Shown: positions 29,101-36,901, counted from the first letter of the stretch. The stretch is 38,091 nucleotides of DNA from Rhodothermaceae bacterium (GCA_009841335.1 VXLY01000026.1:1-38091); one strand, 5' to 3'. Numbers and translations: made by a program. The notes: generated from the sequence alone by a model not told the origin.

Positions 29101-29964
29101 CCCATCCTCGTCTGTCATAAATGCCACATCCTCAAGCAAATCGAAAAAGATGACATCATCGCCACAATCTCCTGCAACACAGTCAGCAAGCCAGACTGCC
29201 ATCCCAACCTTTTCCAAATCTTCTGTACCATCATTTTTGACACCATAGATCAAAAAGACCACATCATCCACTAATATTTGTGTCCAGGCCATAATCCGCG
29301 TTTCAATGATTAGGCCTAGACCATACCTCGACTGATCAGTGGCATCCGGCACATAACTTCCCCGGTACCGGTCATACTGGTCATCGCCAGCCTTAAAGAA
29401 AAACTCCTGATCTGCGTTGAAGATGTCCTTTCCAAAGAAACCGTTCCATGACCCGCTCCAGCCTGGATCCCCTACGTCCGAAACCTTATCCGGCCAATAA
29501 GGGGGCCAGCTGTCTGGTTCGTCGCTCTGTGCAATTCCATACTCGCTTCCGGCGGGGTTCACATAACCCCCAACAGGTTCAAACGTCCATGACGTGTTGC
29601 CTCCTGCATTATTGGCACGAAAATCGGCCACATTGACAATCCAAATGGGTTCGCCTGCATCTGGGCCGGTATTCGCAATAGTCTCTGCACCAACCCACAA
29701 CTGCGTTAGTGCAACGTAGCGCCTATTCGTGTTCTTAGGCCACTCATAATTAAAATCTCCCGGAGAGCCGGAACTGGCAGTCTGCGCCCAGTTCGTGATC
29801 GTTGCCCGGATATTATTTCCGTCTATATCGTCGCGTCTGCGTTCGAGCGGATCCACACGTTCGTCGCTGGGCACATGATTGCGATCAATCACGCCCTGTG
29901 CAAAGACTGGTGCAGCAAAGATCGCCAGGCACCCTATTATTACAAGTTTGCGTAGCTCCATCAT
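26122..29964 (-). CDS. Large secreted Asp-rich repeat protein with FN3-like domain and T9SS-like tail
   Basis: A 1280-residue exported protein of unknown function. Signal peptide at residues 1-23 (ends VFAQ). Between about 310 and 550 there are six IDND/IDDN-type Asp-rich motifs (317, 355, 384, 449, 515, 542), several continuing as DxDG, like thrombospondin type-3 calcium repeats. A fibronectin type III-like module spans roughly 694-830 ('VSAVPGDGRVTLYWD' to 'TYYYAVTAYD'). The C terminus (about 1170-1280) has 'VVPNPYV', 'LRIFNVSGRLIRTL' and 'GVYLYHVEA', which resembles a divergent T9SS type A sorting domain. It starts at TGATG overlapping the receptor stop by 1 base and ends overlapping the PorV-like gene by 4 bases, so it is translationally coupled on both sides. 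It is probably surface-exposed; an adhesin, layer protein or receptor-associated lid are all possible. Confidence 0.72.
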   Translation of the reverse strand: MMELRKLVIIGCLAIFAAPVFAQGVIDRNHVPSDERVDPLERRRDDIDGNNIRATITNWAQTASSGSPGDFNYEWPKNTNRRYVALTQLWVGAETIANTGPDAGEPIWIVNVADFRANNAGGNTSWTFEPVGGYVNPAGSEYGIAQSDEPDSWPPYWPDKVSDVGDPGWSGSWNGFFGKDIFNADQEFFFKAGDDQYDRYRGSYVPDATDQSRYGLGLIIETRIMAWTQILVDDVVFLIYGVKNDGTEDLEKVGMAVWLADCVAGDCGDDVIFFDLLEDVAFMTDEDGIGDQNFGSDPAGTVGIAFLETPGNATDRIDNDGDGSVADECPANKGECNSPIVPESFLSGEVAANNIDDNGNGLIDENAVHVPFGTQRGVGFADYIDNDEDGEQGAPVITAEMAAAASIDTWLRWPPNPQNDPVQQVNGQVKVHLVNVTQETIGLPFRDNIDNDDSHIVPTAAYQYLSEPGSPVITQGMIDAAASDPYRRYLVPDAGILLYDVGPEDLGKAYADGIDNDQDGAVDEGIDEGTDEMIDESRADGIDNDQDWILLQNDTGLDGVAFTGDYGDGDGMPTSGAGSSFPGEKNIDVTDVSESDQIGITNVRLFGAFTLPVGSASDRFLFFNYLLPGEFDTEQPDPGDNDLTISSGLFPLKAGQTERISLSVQLGLSEEEVLAGRDNALDAYGEDYQFAQAPITPEVSAVPGDGRVTLYWDAKAEESDDDFLRSLGLPSKDFEGYRIYRATDPAFLDALQITDGRGNLTFRKPIAQFDLINGNAGFHPVAVNGVSFYLGDDRVSEGEGTNGLAHSYVDATVDNGVTYYYAVTAYDFGAPSADISPTETPVRIRRRADGSVETGRNVVVVTPAAPVAGYQDATLETVDGYLPRIQGSTSSRIAYEITDPRAIVDGNRYRITFEDSLHVGGRFSPDTLKTKYFTLTDVSSDRVLLDRSVAWRQGWEFPPLDDLGNALGFSLQFFGETLVRLNSALSGWNRDGVYEVTLDPYISPGFTLGLRNPADYRLEIVGPAQGQSTQMQASFFRRLPSRPTNVRVFRVEHDGSGGTRDVEVEYGFWDLTGDDFTGAQSTSPATFSADRDRRESDLIIIREPRVGDEGGDPVYTWRMALDFSVESNTNPSEGDIATLITRKPFLSTDVFEFSTRAPLASTDNPDSLLSRIQVVPNPYVVTNRFEELNAFSTGRGERVIKFINLPPECTLRIFNVSGRLIRTLYLNEGQNHALASSLMNGTITWDLLSSDALTVAYGVYLYHVEAPGVGEKTGTFAIIK

Positions 29965-32822
29965 CAGAATTGCAGCCGCACTCCCGCGTGCACGCGCCGG
30001 GGTTCAGAATAGTGATTGGGCCGGGAAAAGTATCCGGGGTCCGCCGACTGAATGGGGGCGGAAAAAGTAATTCCGGGAAGCCCCGTATCCCCATAAACCG
30101 TCACTGCATTCCTTCGATCAAGTGCGTTATAAACATGCAGGAACAGGCGCGGACGCACCGGACCGATAGAAAACTCGCGATAAATATCTACATCAATCTG
30201 GAAGGTTGATGGCTGTCTGCGTGCATTCGTCGGAAACTCCGGCTGGACATCTGCTCCGACAAGTGCTGCTTCCTCAAAACTCGGCGTGTACGGGAATCCG
30301 GAGGCCCAAACAACGAGTGCAGAAGCACCCCAATTGCGTCCGCCTACAAAGAAAGATCCGGCAACCTTGTGGCGTTGGTCCCATCCAAGGGGCAGAAGTG
30401 CCAAGCGTGGTTCTTCCTCATTACCCGCTGCAAAAAACTCCTCTGTCGGGTCTGAGTTTGATCCCTCAACCACCTGGTAGGTGTAGTTCAACTCAAACCC
30501 GTAATTGCTCGCGTACGGGCGCGACAGCGAGAGGGTGACTCCTCGGGTATTAGCATAATCCCGATTGGCATACACGACGTAGTTGACGCCAGGCAGTTCG
30601 GTTTCGATCAATCGGGAAGTAGATACCCAGCTCCGAACATCCCGGTTATAGGCCGTTACATTCAGCACCACACCTCTGATCGCCTGCTTGAGACCGATTT
30701 CGTACATGACCGTACGCTGCGCGTCCAAGTCGGGATTTCCGAAGGGACCGTGACGGCCAGATTGGCGGGGAATCTTGTACCCAAAATTGTCAAACAGTCG
30801 ATTTAGTGTTGGAATCTGGAGGAAGTGCCCCCACGAAAAATGGATCACGCCTTCTTCCGTAATGGGATAAGCAACCCCCAGTCTGGGCGAAAACTGGAGT
30901 TTGGGACTCGAATTTGTCCACCAATAAGCTTCCCGGTCAGCCTGTGTCAGAGCATTGTCTTCCCGCTCCTCATCGTCTGTAATAATTCCGTCGCCATCAG
31001 TATCGCGATACAGGTTGACTTTTTTGAATGGATTGTAGATGTTCGGGTCCGATGGATCTGCGGGGATGTTTGCCCTTGCATCAAAAAAATCCATTCGCAC
31101 TCCTGCATTCACGATAAAGCTTTCGTACTCAATCTTGTCCTGCAGGTAAGCACTTATTGAGATCGGCTCAACACCGTCAAATTGACGGTAGCCGAAGGAG
31201 ACGGGAGGCGGAACGGCCGGCATGAAAGGTTCAATAACCTGGCCGGTGGAGCCGATTGCCGGCACAAGGCTATACTCCTCAAATTGGAGCTGATCCATAC
31301 GTGCCTCAAATCCGGCTTTAATGAGGTGGTAGCGCGACAACTGACTCGTAAAATCTCCCTTGACGAAGTAACTCCGCGTACTCCTTTTGAAACGTCCGAG
31401 ATCTGTTCCACCACGCGCAAAATGATTACTACCGGCTTCAACCTGCTCCCACACTCCCGGAGTGATCTCGATTGAATCCGGCGGACTCAGCGTAAAATCG
31501 TTGTACAGCGGATCCGTCACACTCGAAAAACGGTAGCGCTCAGCTGACTTTTCAAAAGTGGCCAGGTTCAACGTATAGAAGGTGCGTGCACTAATCAAGT
31601 GTGTAAACTTGAGCTTCAAGTCAATACCGTTATCATAAACCTGCGGGACTCCATGCGGCGCCCACCGGTAGTACTGGTAACGCCCACCCAAATCGTTTGC
31701 CTCGGTCCGCGACCCCAACCCGATCACATTTAGGATCATATTGCCGGTAAGTTGAACCCGAAAATTGGTTTGCCAACTCAGCTTTTGCCATGTGTTCATT
31801 GGCACAAGCGAGGAATCACCTCCCGAACCATCAATATCATACAAATCAGCTCCATACAACCAGCCGTCGTTGCTGAAATAGCGACCGTTAGCATAGAGCG
31901 TCAAACGATCCTTGATGATTGGACCGTCAATGGAAGCATTCAGGTTTGCGTAATGCGTCGGCGCAAAAGGTAAATAGGAGTAAACATCCACCTGATCATA
32001 GGGAAATCCTGTGGTAAGCTCGTCCGATCGGGTTCCCCGAAGCAGGTCACGCCCGCCTTCACCGGGCACCAGATACGTACCAGAATAGGCTTCTACTGAG
32101 CCGCCGATTCGATCATTCCGCCCTTCTTTTGTTACAACATTGATAACACCGCTCATGGCATTACCGTATTCTGCATTGAAGGTGCCGCTGATCACCTGAA
32201 GCTCCTGTATACCTTCGTTCTCTAACTGAAGTGCGGTTGAGCCATCGTATGTGTCGGTCACAGGGACCCCATCAACCATAACGACGACCTCACTGCTACG
32301 CCCGCCCCGTATATGGAAGCCTCCACGTTCGGTTACCCCAGCCTGCACACTCAACACCTGCCCCAACTCCTGAACCGGCAGCCGATCAATGGTTTCTGCG
32401 GTCACACGCGCCTCACTGCTCGTCAAGTCTTTCCTTACACGAATGGCCTCTGCAATGACAACGATCTCTTCCCCTTCAATGACCTCCTCACGCAATACAA
32501 AATTGACCTCAGTAGTCAGATCAACACTCACACGTACACCCTCGCGGCGCTGAGTTCCAAAACCCACAAATGAAGCGACCAATTCATACACACCCGGACG
32601 GACGCCAATAATCACGAAACGTCCTTCCGCATCTGTTACTCCGCCCTGTAATGTACCGTCAATAATTACATTCACGCCTGGCAACGACTCTCCTGTGGTC
32701 CCATCGGTAACTAGACCTGTCAGTTTACCCGTTGTCTGTGCGCTTACAGGCACGGCTATCAGGAGTACAAGTCCTGCCAGACAATTAATCAAGTAAGCTG
32801 GTTTTCTCGAGAGTTCCTTCAT
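29964..32822 (-). CDS. TonB-dependent outer-membrane receptor with carboxypeptidase-regulatory-like domain
   Basis: A 952-residue outer-membrane receptor. Signal peptide 1-29 (ends VSAQ); an N-terminal carboxypeptidase D regulatory-like domain (33-115, 'GLVTDGTTGESLPGVNV'); plug domain (about 127-234) with 'GGFHIRGGRSSEVVVMVDG' and 'YGNAMSGVINVVTKEG'; then a large barrel ending in Phe ('VRLQF'). This is the SusC/OmpA-associated architecture of Bacteroidota, but no SusD follows. I use ATG at 32822 since the codon before it is TTG. An extracellular-loop segment at 607-618 is a full 12-residue EF-hand-type calcium loop (DTDGDGIITDDE). The start overlaps the PPIase gene by 38 bp and the stop overlaps the cargo gene by 1 base. 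The ligand is unknown. In relatives with this gene order the protein may act as a channel or partner for a secreted protein rather than as a nutrient importer, which is inference. Confidence 0.9.
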   Translation of the reverse strand: MKELSRKPAYLINCLAGLVLLIAVPVSAQTTGKLTGLVTDGTTGESLPGVNVIIDGTLQGGVTDAEGRFVIIGVRPGVYELVASFVGFGTQRREGVRVSVDLTTEVNFVLREEVIEGEEIVVIAEAIRVRKDLTSSEARVTAETIDRLPVQELGQVLSVQAGVTERGGFHIRGGRSSEVVVMVDGVPVTDTYDGSTALQLENEGIQELQVISGTFNAEYGNAMSGVINVVTKEGRNDRIGGSVEAYSGTYLVPGEGGRDLLRGTRSDELTTGFPYDQVDVYSYLPFAPTHYANLNASIDGPIIKDRLTLYANGRYFSNDGWLYGADLYDIDGSGGDSSLVPMNTWQKLSWQTNFRVQLTGNMILNVIGLGSRTEANDLGGRYQYYRWAPHGVPQVYDNGIDLKLKFTHLISARTFYTLNLATFEKSAERYRFSSVTDPLYNDFTLSPPDSIEITPGVWEQVEAGSNHFARGGTDLGRFKRSTRSYFVKGDFTSQLSRYHLIKAGFEARMDQLQFEEYSLVPAIGSTGQVIEPFMPAVPPPVSFGYRQFDGVEPISISAYLQDKIEYESFIVNAGVRMDFFDARANIPADPSDPNIYNPFKKVNLYRDTDGDGIITDDEEREDNALTQADREAYWWTNSSPKLQFSPRLGVAYPITEEGVIHFSWGHFLQIPTLNRLFDNFGYKIPRQSGRHGPFGNPDLDAQRTVMYEIGLKQAIRGVVLNVTAYNRDVRSWVSTSRLIETELPGVNYVVYANRDYANTRGVTLSLSRPYASNYGFELNYTYQVVEGSNSDPTEEFFAAGNEEEPRLALLPLGWDQRHKVAGSFFVGGRNWGASALVVWASGFPYTPSFEEAALVGADVQPEFPTNARRQPSTFQIDVDIYREFSIGPVRPRLFLHVYNALDRRNAVTVYGDTGLPGITFSAPIQSADPGYFSRPNHYSEPRRVHAGVRLQF

Positions 32823-34377
32823 CAACTTTTAGTCCATAGCGCGAGATAAGCTCTGCATATCCAGCCAGACGTATTTCTCGTTGTTTTTCCTCAACAAGTG
32901 CAAAATATATTACACTTTTGGCTTCTGGAAAGCTTTGGCGCGATTCTGCGTACTGGTTACCGGTTTTTAGTAATATCCACCCGTCATTTGTTTCAAGCGG
33001 GCCGACCACCGCACCCTCCGAGGCATCGAATATTTCATTTGACCGGGGACCCAACTGATGTGCAAAGAACAACTCCTCGGGCCCGGTAAAGGCCATACCG
33101 CTGTTTTTTGCGGCATTGGCCTCGGCTTCGGTCGTAAAAAACAGCCACCGAAGGGCAATCTGGCGCGGGCGCATAAACTCATTTGCAGGAGCATGGTCGT
33201 AGTAAGCACGTAATTCTGCATCAGTTATGTCCACTGAATCTGCTGACTGCAAGTATTCAACAATATACCTGTCCATTGCCTTGCGGAGCTGCGTCCGATA
33301 TTCCTGTGAATCTCGAATCGTTTGCCCCGTCGACAATACTTGCTCCGCGACAACTAAGCCCCGGGCAAAGTCCCGTAGATCAGCTACTGTCCGAACCTGC
33401 GCACGCTGCCGATCACTGGCAAACCGTGCATGCTCCCGAAAATCCGATACCGTCCAGACCCGTAAAGGATCTCCATAGCGCAGGATCTCGCGCGAATCCA
33501 GGTTCTGGTCAAAAGCCTCGTTCCCTGGTGTAATCCTGACGATCAGCGCCTCTAGCACCTGATCGTTGAACACTATTTTGCTCTTATCAACGAGTCGCAT
33601 TGTGTAATCCCGACGTGCAATCCTGCGTGCCCGCTCTAGTGCGTAGGCTTCATAATGAGGTCTTCTGCTCTGGAAGTCCGATTCCGTGATGATCGGCTTG
33701 GTAAAGCGCTCCTCGACTCTGATTAATGAATACCCTTGTGCTGTGCGTACTGGTTCGGAGATCTGACCAATCGGGAGCGTGAACGCCGCCTCTTCAAACG
33801 CCGGATCCATTTCATCAAAGGTGAATGGCGGCAGCAGACCGCCCGATTCCCTAAGGTCAGGATCCCTGAAGATCTCATGCGCCAGATCTGCGAAGGATTG
33901 GCCTCCCTGTAGACGCTGGCGCAGTTCCAGCGCCTCTGTAAGCGTTCGCGCGTAGAGATGACGTGCACTTACCGTGGTCTGTGCGCGTGCGTACAGCGTG
34001 CGGATGTCAGCATCGGATACTGTTACGGTATCCAGTACGACCTGCTTAATGTACAGGTCGAGGAGCAGCTTGCGCCCGAGTGCCTGTTCGCGCATTTTGA
34101 AGTGGGGAGATCCTGCAATCCCCCATTCACGAGCCTCCATGACTGCCAGTCTAGTTGCGGCCATGTCATGGACAAACGCAGATCGCCGCTGTGGGGTGTC
34201 CTGCACACCCGTCCGTAGGAGCCAGTCTGTGTATGCGTGCACGAATTCAGACTGCTTAACCGTAACTCCCCTTGATACAGCAACCGCCGGATCCGATTCA
34301 GCCCTACATCCCGAAAGCAATAGACCGCACACCAGCCAGAGATTCCAGCATGCAATCCTCCGCGCACGTATTTTCAT
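32785..34377 (-). CDS. Parvulin-type peptidyl-prolyl isomerase lipoprotein (SurA/PpiC-like)
   Basis: A 530-residue periplasmic folding factor. Signal peptide with lipobox LLSGC puts the lipid-anchored Cys at residue 24. A SurA-like helical N-terminal region is followed by a parvulin rotamase domain (about 133-225: 'ARHLYARTLTEALELRQRL', 'FADLAHE', 'SGGLLPPF', 'FTLPIGQISEPVRTAQGY'). A second, degenerate rotamase-like segment lies at about 400-490 ('RQIALRWLFF', 'GAVVGPLETNDGWILLK'). Parvulins of this type help barrel proteins fold on the way to the outer membrane. As first gene of the envelope operon, overlapping the receptor gene by 38 bp, it is likely to chaperone the receptor, the PorV-like barrel or the large cargo. 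It faces ispG across a 99-bp divergent gap. Confidence 0.87.
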   Translation of the reverse strand: MKIRARRIACWNLWLVCGLLLSGCRAESDPAVAVSRGVTVKQSEFVHAYTDWLLRTGVQDTPQRRSAFVHDMAATRLAVMEAREWGIAGSPHFKMREQALGRKLLLDLYIKQVVLDTVTVSDADIRTLYARAQTTVSARHLYARTLTEALELRQRLQGGQSFADLAHEIFRDPDLRESGGLLPPFTFDEMDPAFEEAAFTLPIGQISEPVRTAQGYSLIRVEERFTKPIITESDFQSRRPHYEAYALERARRIARRDYTMRLVDKSKIVFNDQVLEALIVRITPGNEAFDQNLDSREILRYGDPLRVWTVSDFREHARFASDRQRAQVRTVADLRDFARGLVVAEQVLSTGQTIRDSQEYRTQLRKAMDRYIVEYLQSADSVDITDAELRAYYDHAPANEFMRPRQIALRWLFFTTEAEANAAKNSGMAFTGPEELFFAHQLGPRSNEIFDASEGAVVGPLETNDGWILLKTGNQYAESRQSFPEAKSVIYFALVEEKQREIRLAGYAELISRYGLKVDEGTLEKTSLLD

Positions 34378-34476
34378 TGAGTATCAGCAACAAAGTACCA
34401 AGGGTGAAGGACCCAAATGGGCCAGTATCCCCTTTGATACGTACAAGTCAGCACACGCACAGGCACAATAACCCGC
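34378..34476. promoter_or_regulatory. Divergent promoter region between the envelope operon and ispG
   Basis: The 99-bp gap must hold the start signals for both the five-gene minus-strand operon and ispG. Two small adjacent inverted repeats are visible: CCCA-aa-TGGG near 34412-34421, and GTATC-ccctTT-GATAC at 34425-34440. A further GTATC lies at 34381. On the minus strand TACTTTG near the start codon resembles the Bacteroidota -7 box TAnnTTTG but is one base short. The presence of promoters follows from gene layout; their exact positions are unsure. Confidence 0.4.
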
Positions 34477-35556
34477 ATGCAACGCCCTAGGAGAGACTCT
34501 CGCCCCGTCCAGGTAGGTCCGGTGCAGATTGGTGGAAAAGCACCAATCTCAGTACAGACTATGACGGTTTCCAAAACTTATAAAGTTAAGGAAACCCTCG
34601 CTGAAATCGCTCAACTCGAAGAAGCCGGCGCCGATATCATTCGCGTGGCCGTGCCACGGCCTGAAGATGCCGAAGCACTCCCGGACATCGTGCAGGGAAC
34701 TAGCATGCCCATTGTCGCCGACATTCACTTCAACCACACGTATGCTCTAAAAGCCATCGAAGCGGGCGTTGCAAAAGTCAGAATAAATCCCGGAAACATT
34801 GGCAAAGAAGAATGGGAGCGGGAGGTTCTTCTTGCTGCAAAAGAAGCGGGTACCCCAATTCGTATCGGAGTTAACGGCGGATCATTGGAACGTGATATCC
34901 TGGATAAATATGGCTATCCGCAACCTGAGGCCCTGTTGGAAAGCGCATTGCGCCATATTGAGATCTGTGCACGACACGGCTTTGAAGACATTGTAATCTC
35001 CGTTAAACACTCTGATGTGTTTTATATGATTCAGTCCTACAGGCTCTTGGCCAAGCACACAAACTTTCCACTTCACCTAGGGGTGACTGAGTCCGGATCT
35101 TTCAAAGTAGGGACCATCAAGAGCTCAATTGGTATTGGGGCATTGCTGGCTGACGGCATTGGGGATACTATACGCGTTTCCTTAGCTACCCAATCCGTGA
35201 AAGAGGTGGAGACTGCACACGCCATCCTGAAATCGCTACGTCTAGGTCGTCCGGGGGTCAATGTCATCGCCTGCCCTACATGCGGTCGATTAAACGGCGA
35301 CCTGTTTTCGATCGTTGAGGAAGTAGAGACTGCGGTCAGTGCCCGCAAGTTTGAGAAGGACTTGACCGTGGCCTTGATGGGTTGCGCAGTCAATGGTCCC
35401 GGTGAGGCACAGGGAGCTGATCTCGGCATTTCGCTTGGGCGTGGAAGGGCACACCTGTTCAAGCAAGGCAAGGTCGTTGGTACAGTACCTGAGTCTCAGA
35501 TTGTACAGACGGTTTTGGAAGCTATTGAAGACTGGGATCCAGAACCGGAGAGCTGA
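34477..35556 (+). CDS. ispG: 4-hydroxy-3-methylbut-2-enyl diphosphate synthase, short form
   Basis: A 359-residue 4Fe-4S enzyme of the MEP isoprenoid pathway that reductively opens methylerythritol cyclodiphosphate to HMBPP. The N-terminal TIM barrel ('VGPVQIGGKAPISVQTM', 'ADIHF', 'VRINPGNIG') is followed directly by the cluster domain. The cluster ligands are all present: Cys266 and Cys269 in 'CPTCGR', Cys303 and Glu310 in 'GCAVNGPGE'. This is the two-domain, E. coli-like form of about 370 residues. It lacks the extra middle domain that makes the protein 600 or more residues in Bacteroides, Chlorobi and plants. It is transcribed alone on the plus strand, divergent from the envelope operon, and its last 35 bp overlap the end of the sulfatase gene on the other strand. 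Confidence 0.96.
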   Translation: MQRPRRDSRPVQVGPVQIGGKAPISVQTMTVSKTYKVKETLAEIAQLEEAGADIIRVAVPRPEDAEALPDIVQGTSMPIVADIHFNHTYALKAIEAGVAKVRINPGNIGKEEWEREVLLAAKEAGTPIRIGVNGGSLERDILDKYGYPQPEALLESALRHIEICARHGFEDIVISVKHSDVFYMIQSYRLLAKHTNFPLHLGVTESGSFKVGTIKSSIGIGALLADGIGDTIRVSLATQSVKEVETAHAILKSLRLGRPGVNVIACPTCGRLNGDLFSIVEEVETAVSARKFEKDLTVALMGCAVNGPGEAQGADLGISLGRGRAHLFKQGKVVGTVPESQIVQTVLEAIEDWDPEPES

Positions 35557-36901
35557 ACTCTTCCCTCCAGTCTTCAATCTGCTCTAGAAAGCCTGAAATC
35601 AATTCCGGGTGATCTGCGCTCACATCTTCAAACGGATTTTCCTCCACATTAAAGAGCTGGACCTCCCCTTCTGTGGACGTGAAATGCCACTGGAGCGTAC
35701 GAACATAGTACCCCGTCTGACGCTTGCCCATCGGGTCAGTGTCGGATCGCATTTGTGTGACCCGGCCAATTAAAGCATCTCTCTGGATGCCGCCTCGGCC
35801 TTCAATCACCGGACGAAGGGATGCCCCTGGCAGGTATTCCGGTATTTCTATGCCTGCATAGTCCAAAAGTGTTGGTACCAGATCCACACTGCTTACAAGG
35901 ATATCATCAAAAACGGCATCATTGATCGTTCCTGGCCAGTTGAAAATGATCGGGGTTCGAAAAGTCTGATCATGTAGCGACAGCTTACCATTGGGGCCGC
36001 CATTATTGTAGAGTATGGGTACGTCCTTGTATTCCTCAAATGGGGGTTGCTCCCAACCATTATCGTTCACATATACGATCAATGTGTTAGACAGAAGCCC
36101 GCGCATTTCCAGATGGTTCAGCAAGTCTCCAACCCCGGCATCAAACCATGTGCAATTGCCGTAGTATTCTTTGGCTGACTCGGACAGATTGGTATCCCTA
36201 TACCGGGCATAGTATGCTTTGGGGGGATTAAGAGGGACATGTGGCAGAGAGGGCCCATACCACAGGAAGAAGGGGGTATCAAGATTACGGTCAATAAAAT
36301 CAAACACCGGCTGGGATGTCTCGCGGACGAGCTCTACGCCGTCACCTCCCATGAGTTTTCCGAAGAAGCCCGGTTGACCAACCTCATCTGGATCCCATCC
36401 CTTCGACATACCCTCGGTAAATCCTCCATTGGCAAAGGATTGCTCCCACCACTTACCCGCCTGAAAGCTGACATAGCCTACGCGAGACAGTAGGCCGGGA
36501 AGGGTCTCAAACTCACGCATGGCATTGGCTTCATACAGAAAATCCCACTGCGCTTGCTCATCGGGAGCAAGTTGACGGTACTCAGGATCACCTGCCTGCT
36601 CCCGTGCCTTGAAGGCTTCCATCTGGGCAGCATATTGTATGGGGAAAAGTCCTGTACTGAGCGTCTGAAGGGCCGGACGGCAATGGTTGTCCGTTGTGTG
36701 TCCGTGTGTAAAGAGTGCACCGCCATGCGCTAAACGGTCCATGTATGGCGTATGGACATGGGCTGATCCCGTAAAACCAAAGTATGGATACCCGTGATCA
36801 TCACCGATTATAAGTACAATATTGGGTGGAGTGATTGAAGTTGGTGAGCTGCATGCACTGCCAAGCATAAGCAGTAGTCCAACAATGAATCCCCGAAGCA
36901 T
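35522..36901 (-). CDS. Sulfatase-family lipoprotein with atypical CRPAL active-site motif
   Basis: A 459-residue exported member of the alkaline-phosphatase-superfamily sulfatases (S1 type), which hydrolyse sulfate esters, in marine bacteria often on polysaccharides. The open frame extends to 37066, but only the ATG at 36901 gives a lipoprotein signal with Cys17 in LGSAC. Metal-binding Asp34-Asp35 (in 'IIGDDHGY') are present. The formylglycine motif is Cys74-Arg-Pro-Ala-Leu, then QTLSTG; the canonical form is C-x-P-x-R followed by xxx-L-T-G, so the key Arg is Leu and the Leu before TG is Ser. 'YVNDNGWE' and 'RTPIIFNWPG' are normal family segments, and C-terminal strands follow. The last 12 codons lie antisense to ispG. 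Family membership is clear; whether it matures to a working sulfatase is not. Confidence 0.88.
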   Translation of the reverse strand: MLRGFIVGLLLMLGSACSSPTSITPPNIVLIIGDDHGYPYFGFTGSAHVHTPYMDRLAHGGALFTHGHTTDNHCRPALQTLSTGLFPIQYAAQMEAFKAREQAGDPEYRQLAPDEQAQWDFLYEANAMREFETLPGLLSRVGYVSFQAGKWWEQSFANGGFTEGMSKGWDPDEVGQPGFFGKLMGGDGVELVRETSQPVFDFIDRNLDTPFFLWYGPSLPHVPLNPPKAYYARYRDTNLSESAKEYYGNCTWFDAGVGDLLNHLEMRGLLSNTLIVYVNDNGWEQPPFEEYKDVPILYNNGGPNGKLSLHDQTFRTPIIFNWPGTINDAVFDDILVSSVDLVPTLLDYAGIEIPEYLPGASLRPVIEGRGGIQRDALIGRVTQMRSDTDPMGKRQTGYYVRTLQWHFTSTEGEVQLFNVEENPFEDVSADHPELISGFLEQIEDWREEFSSPVLDPSLQ

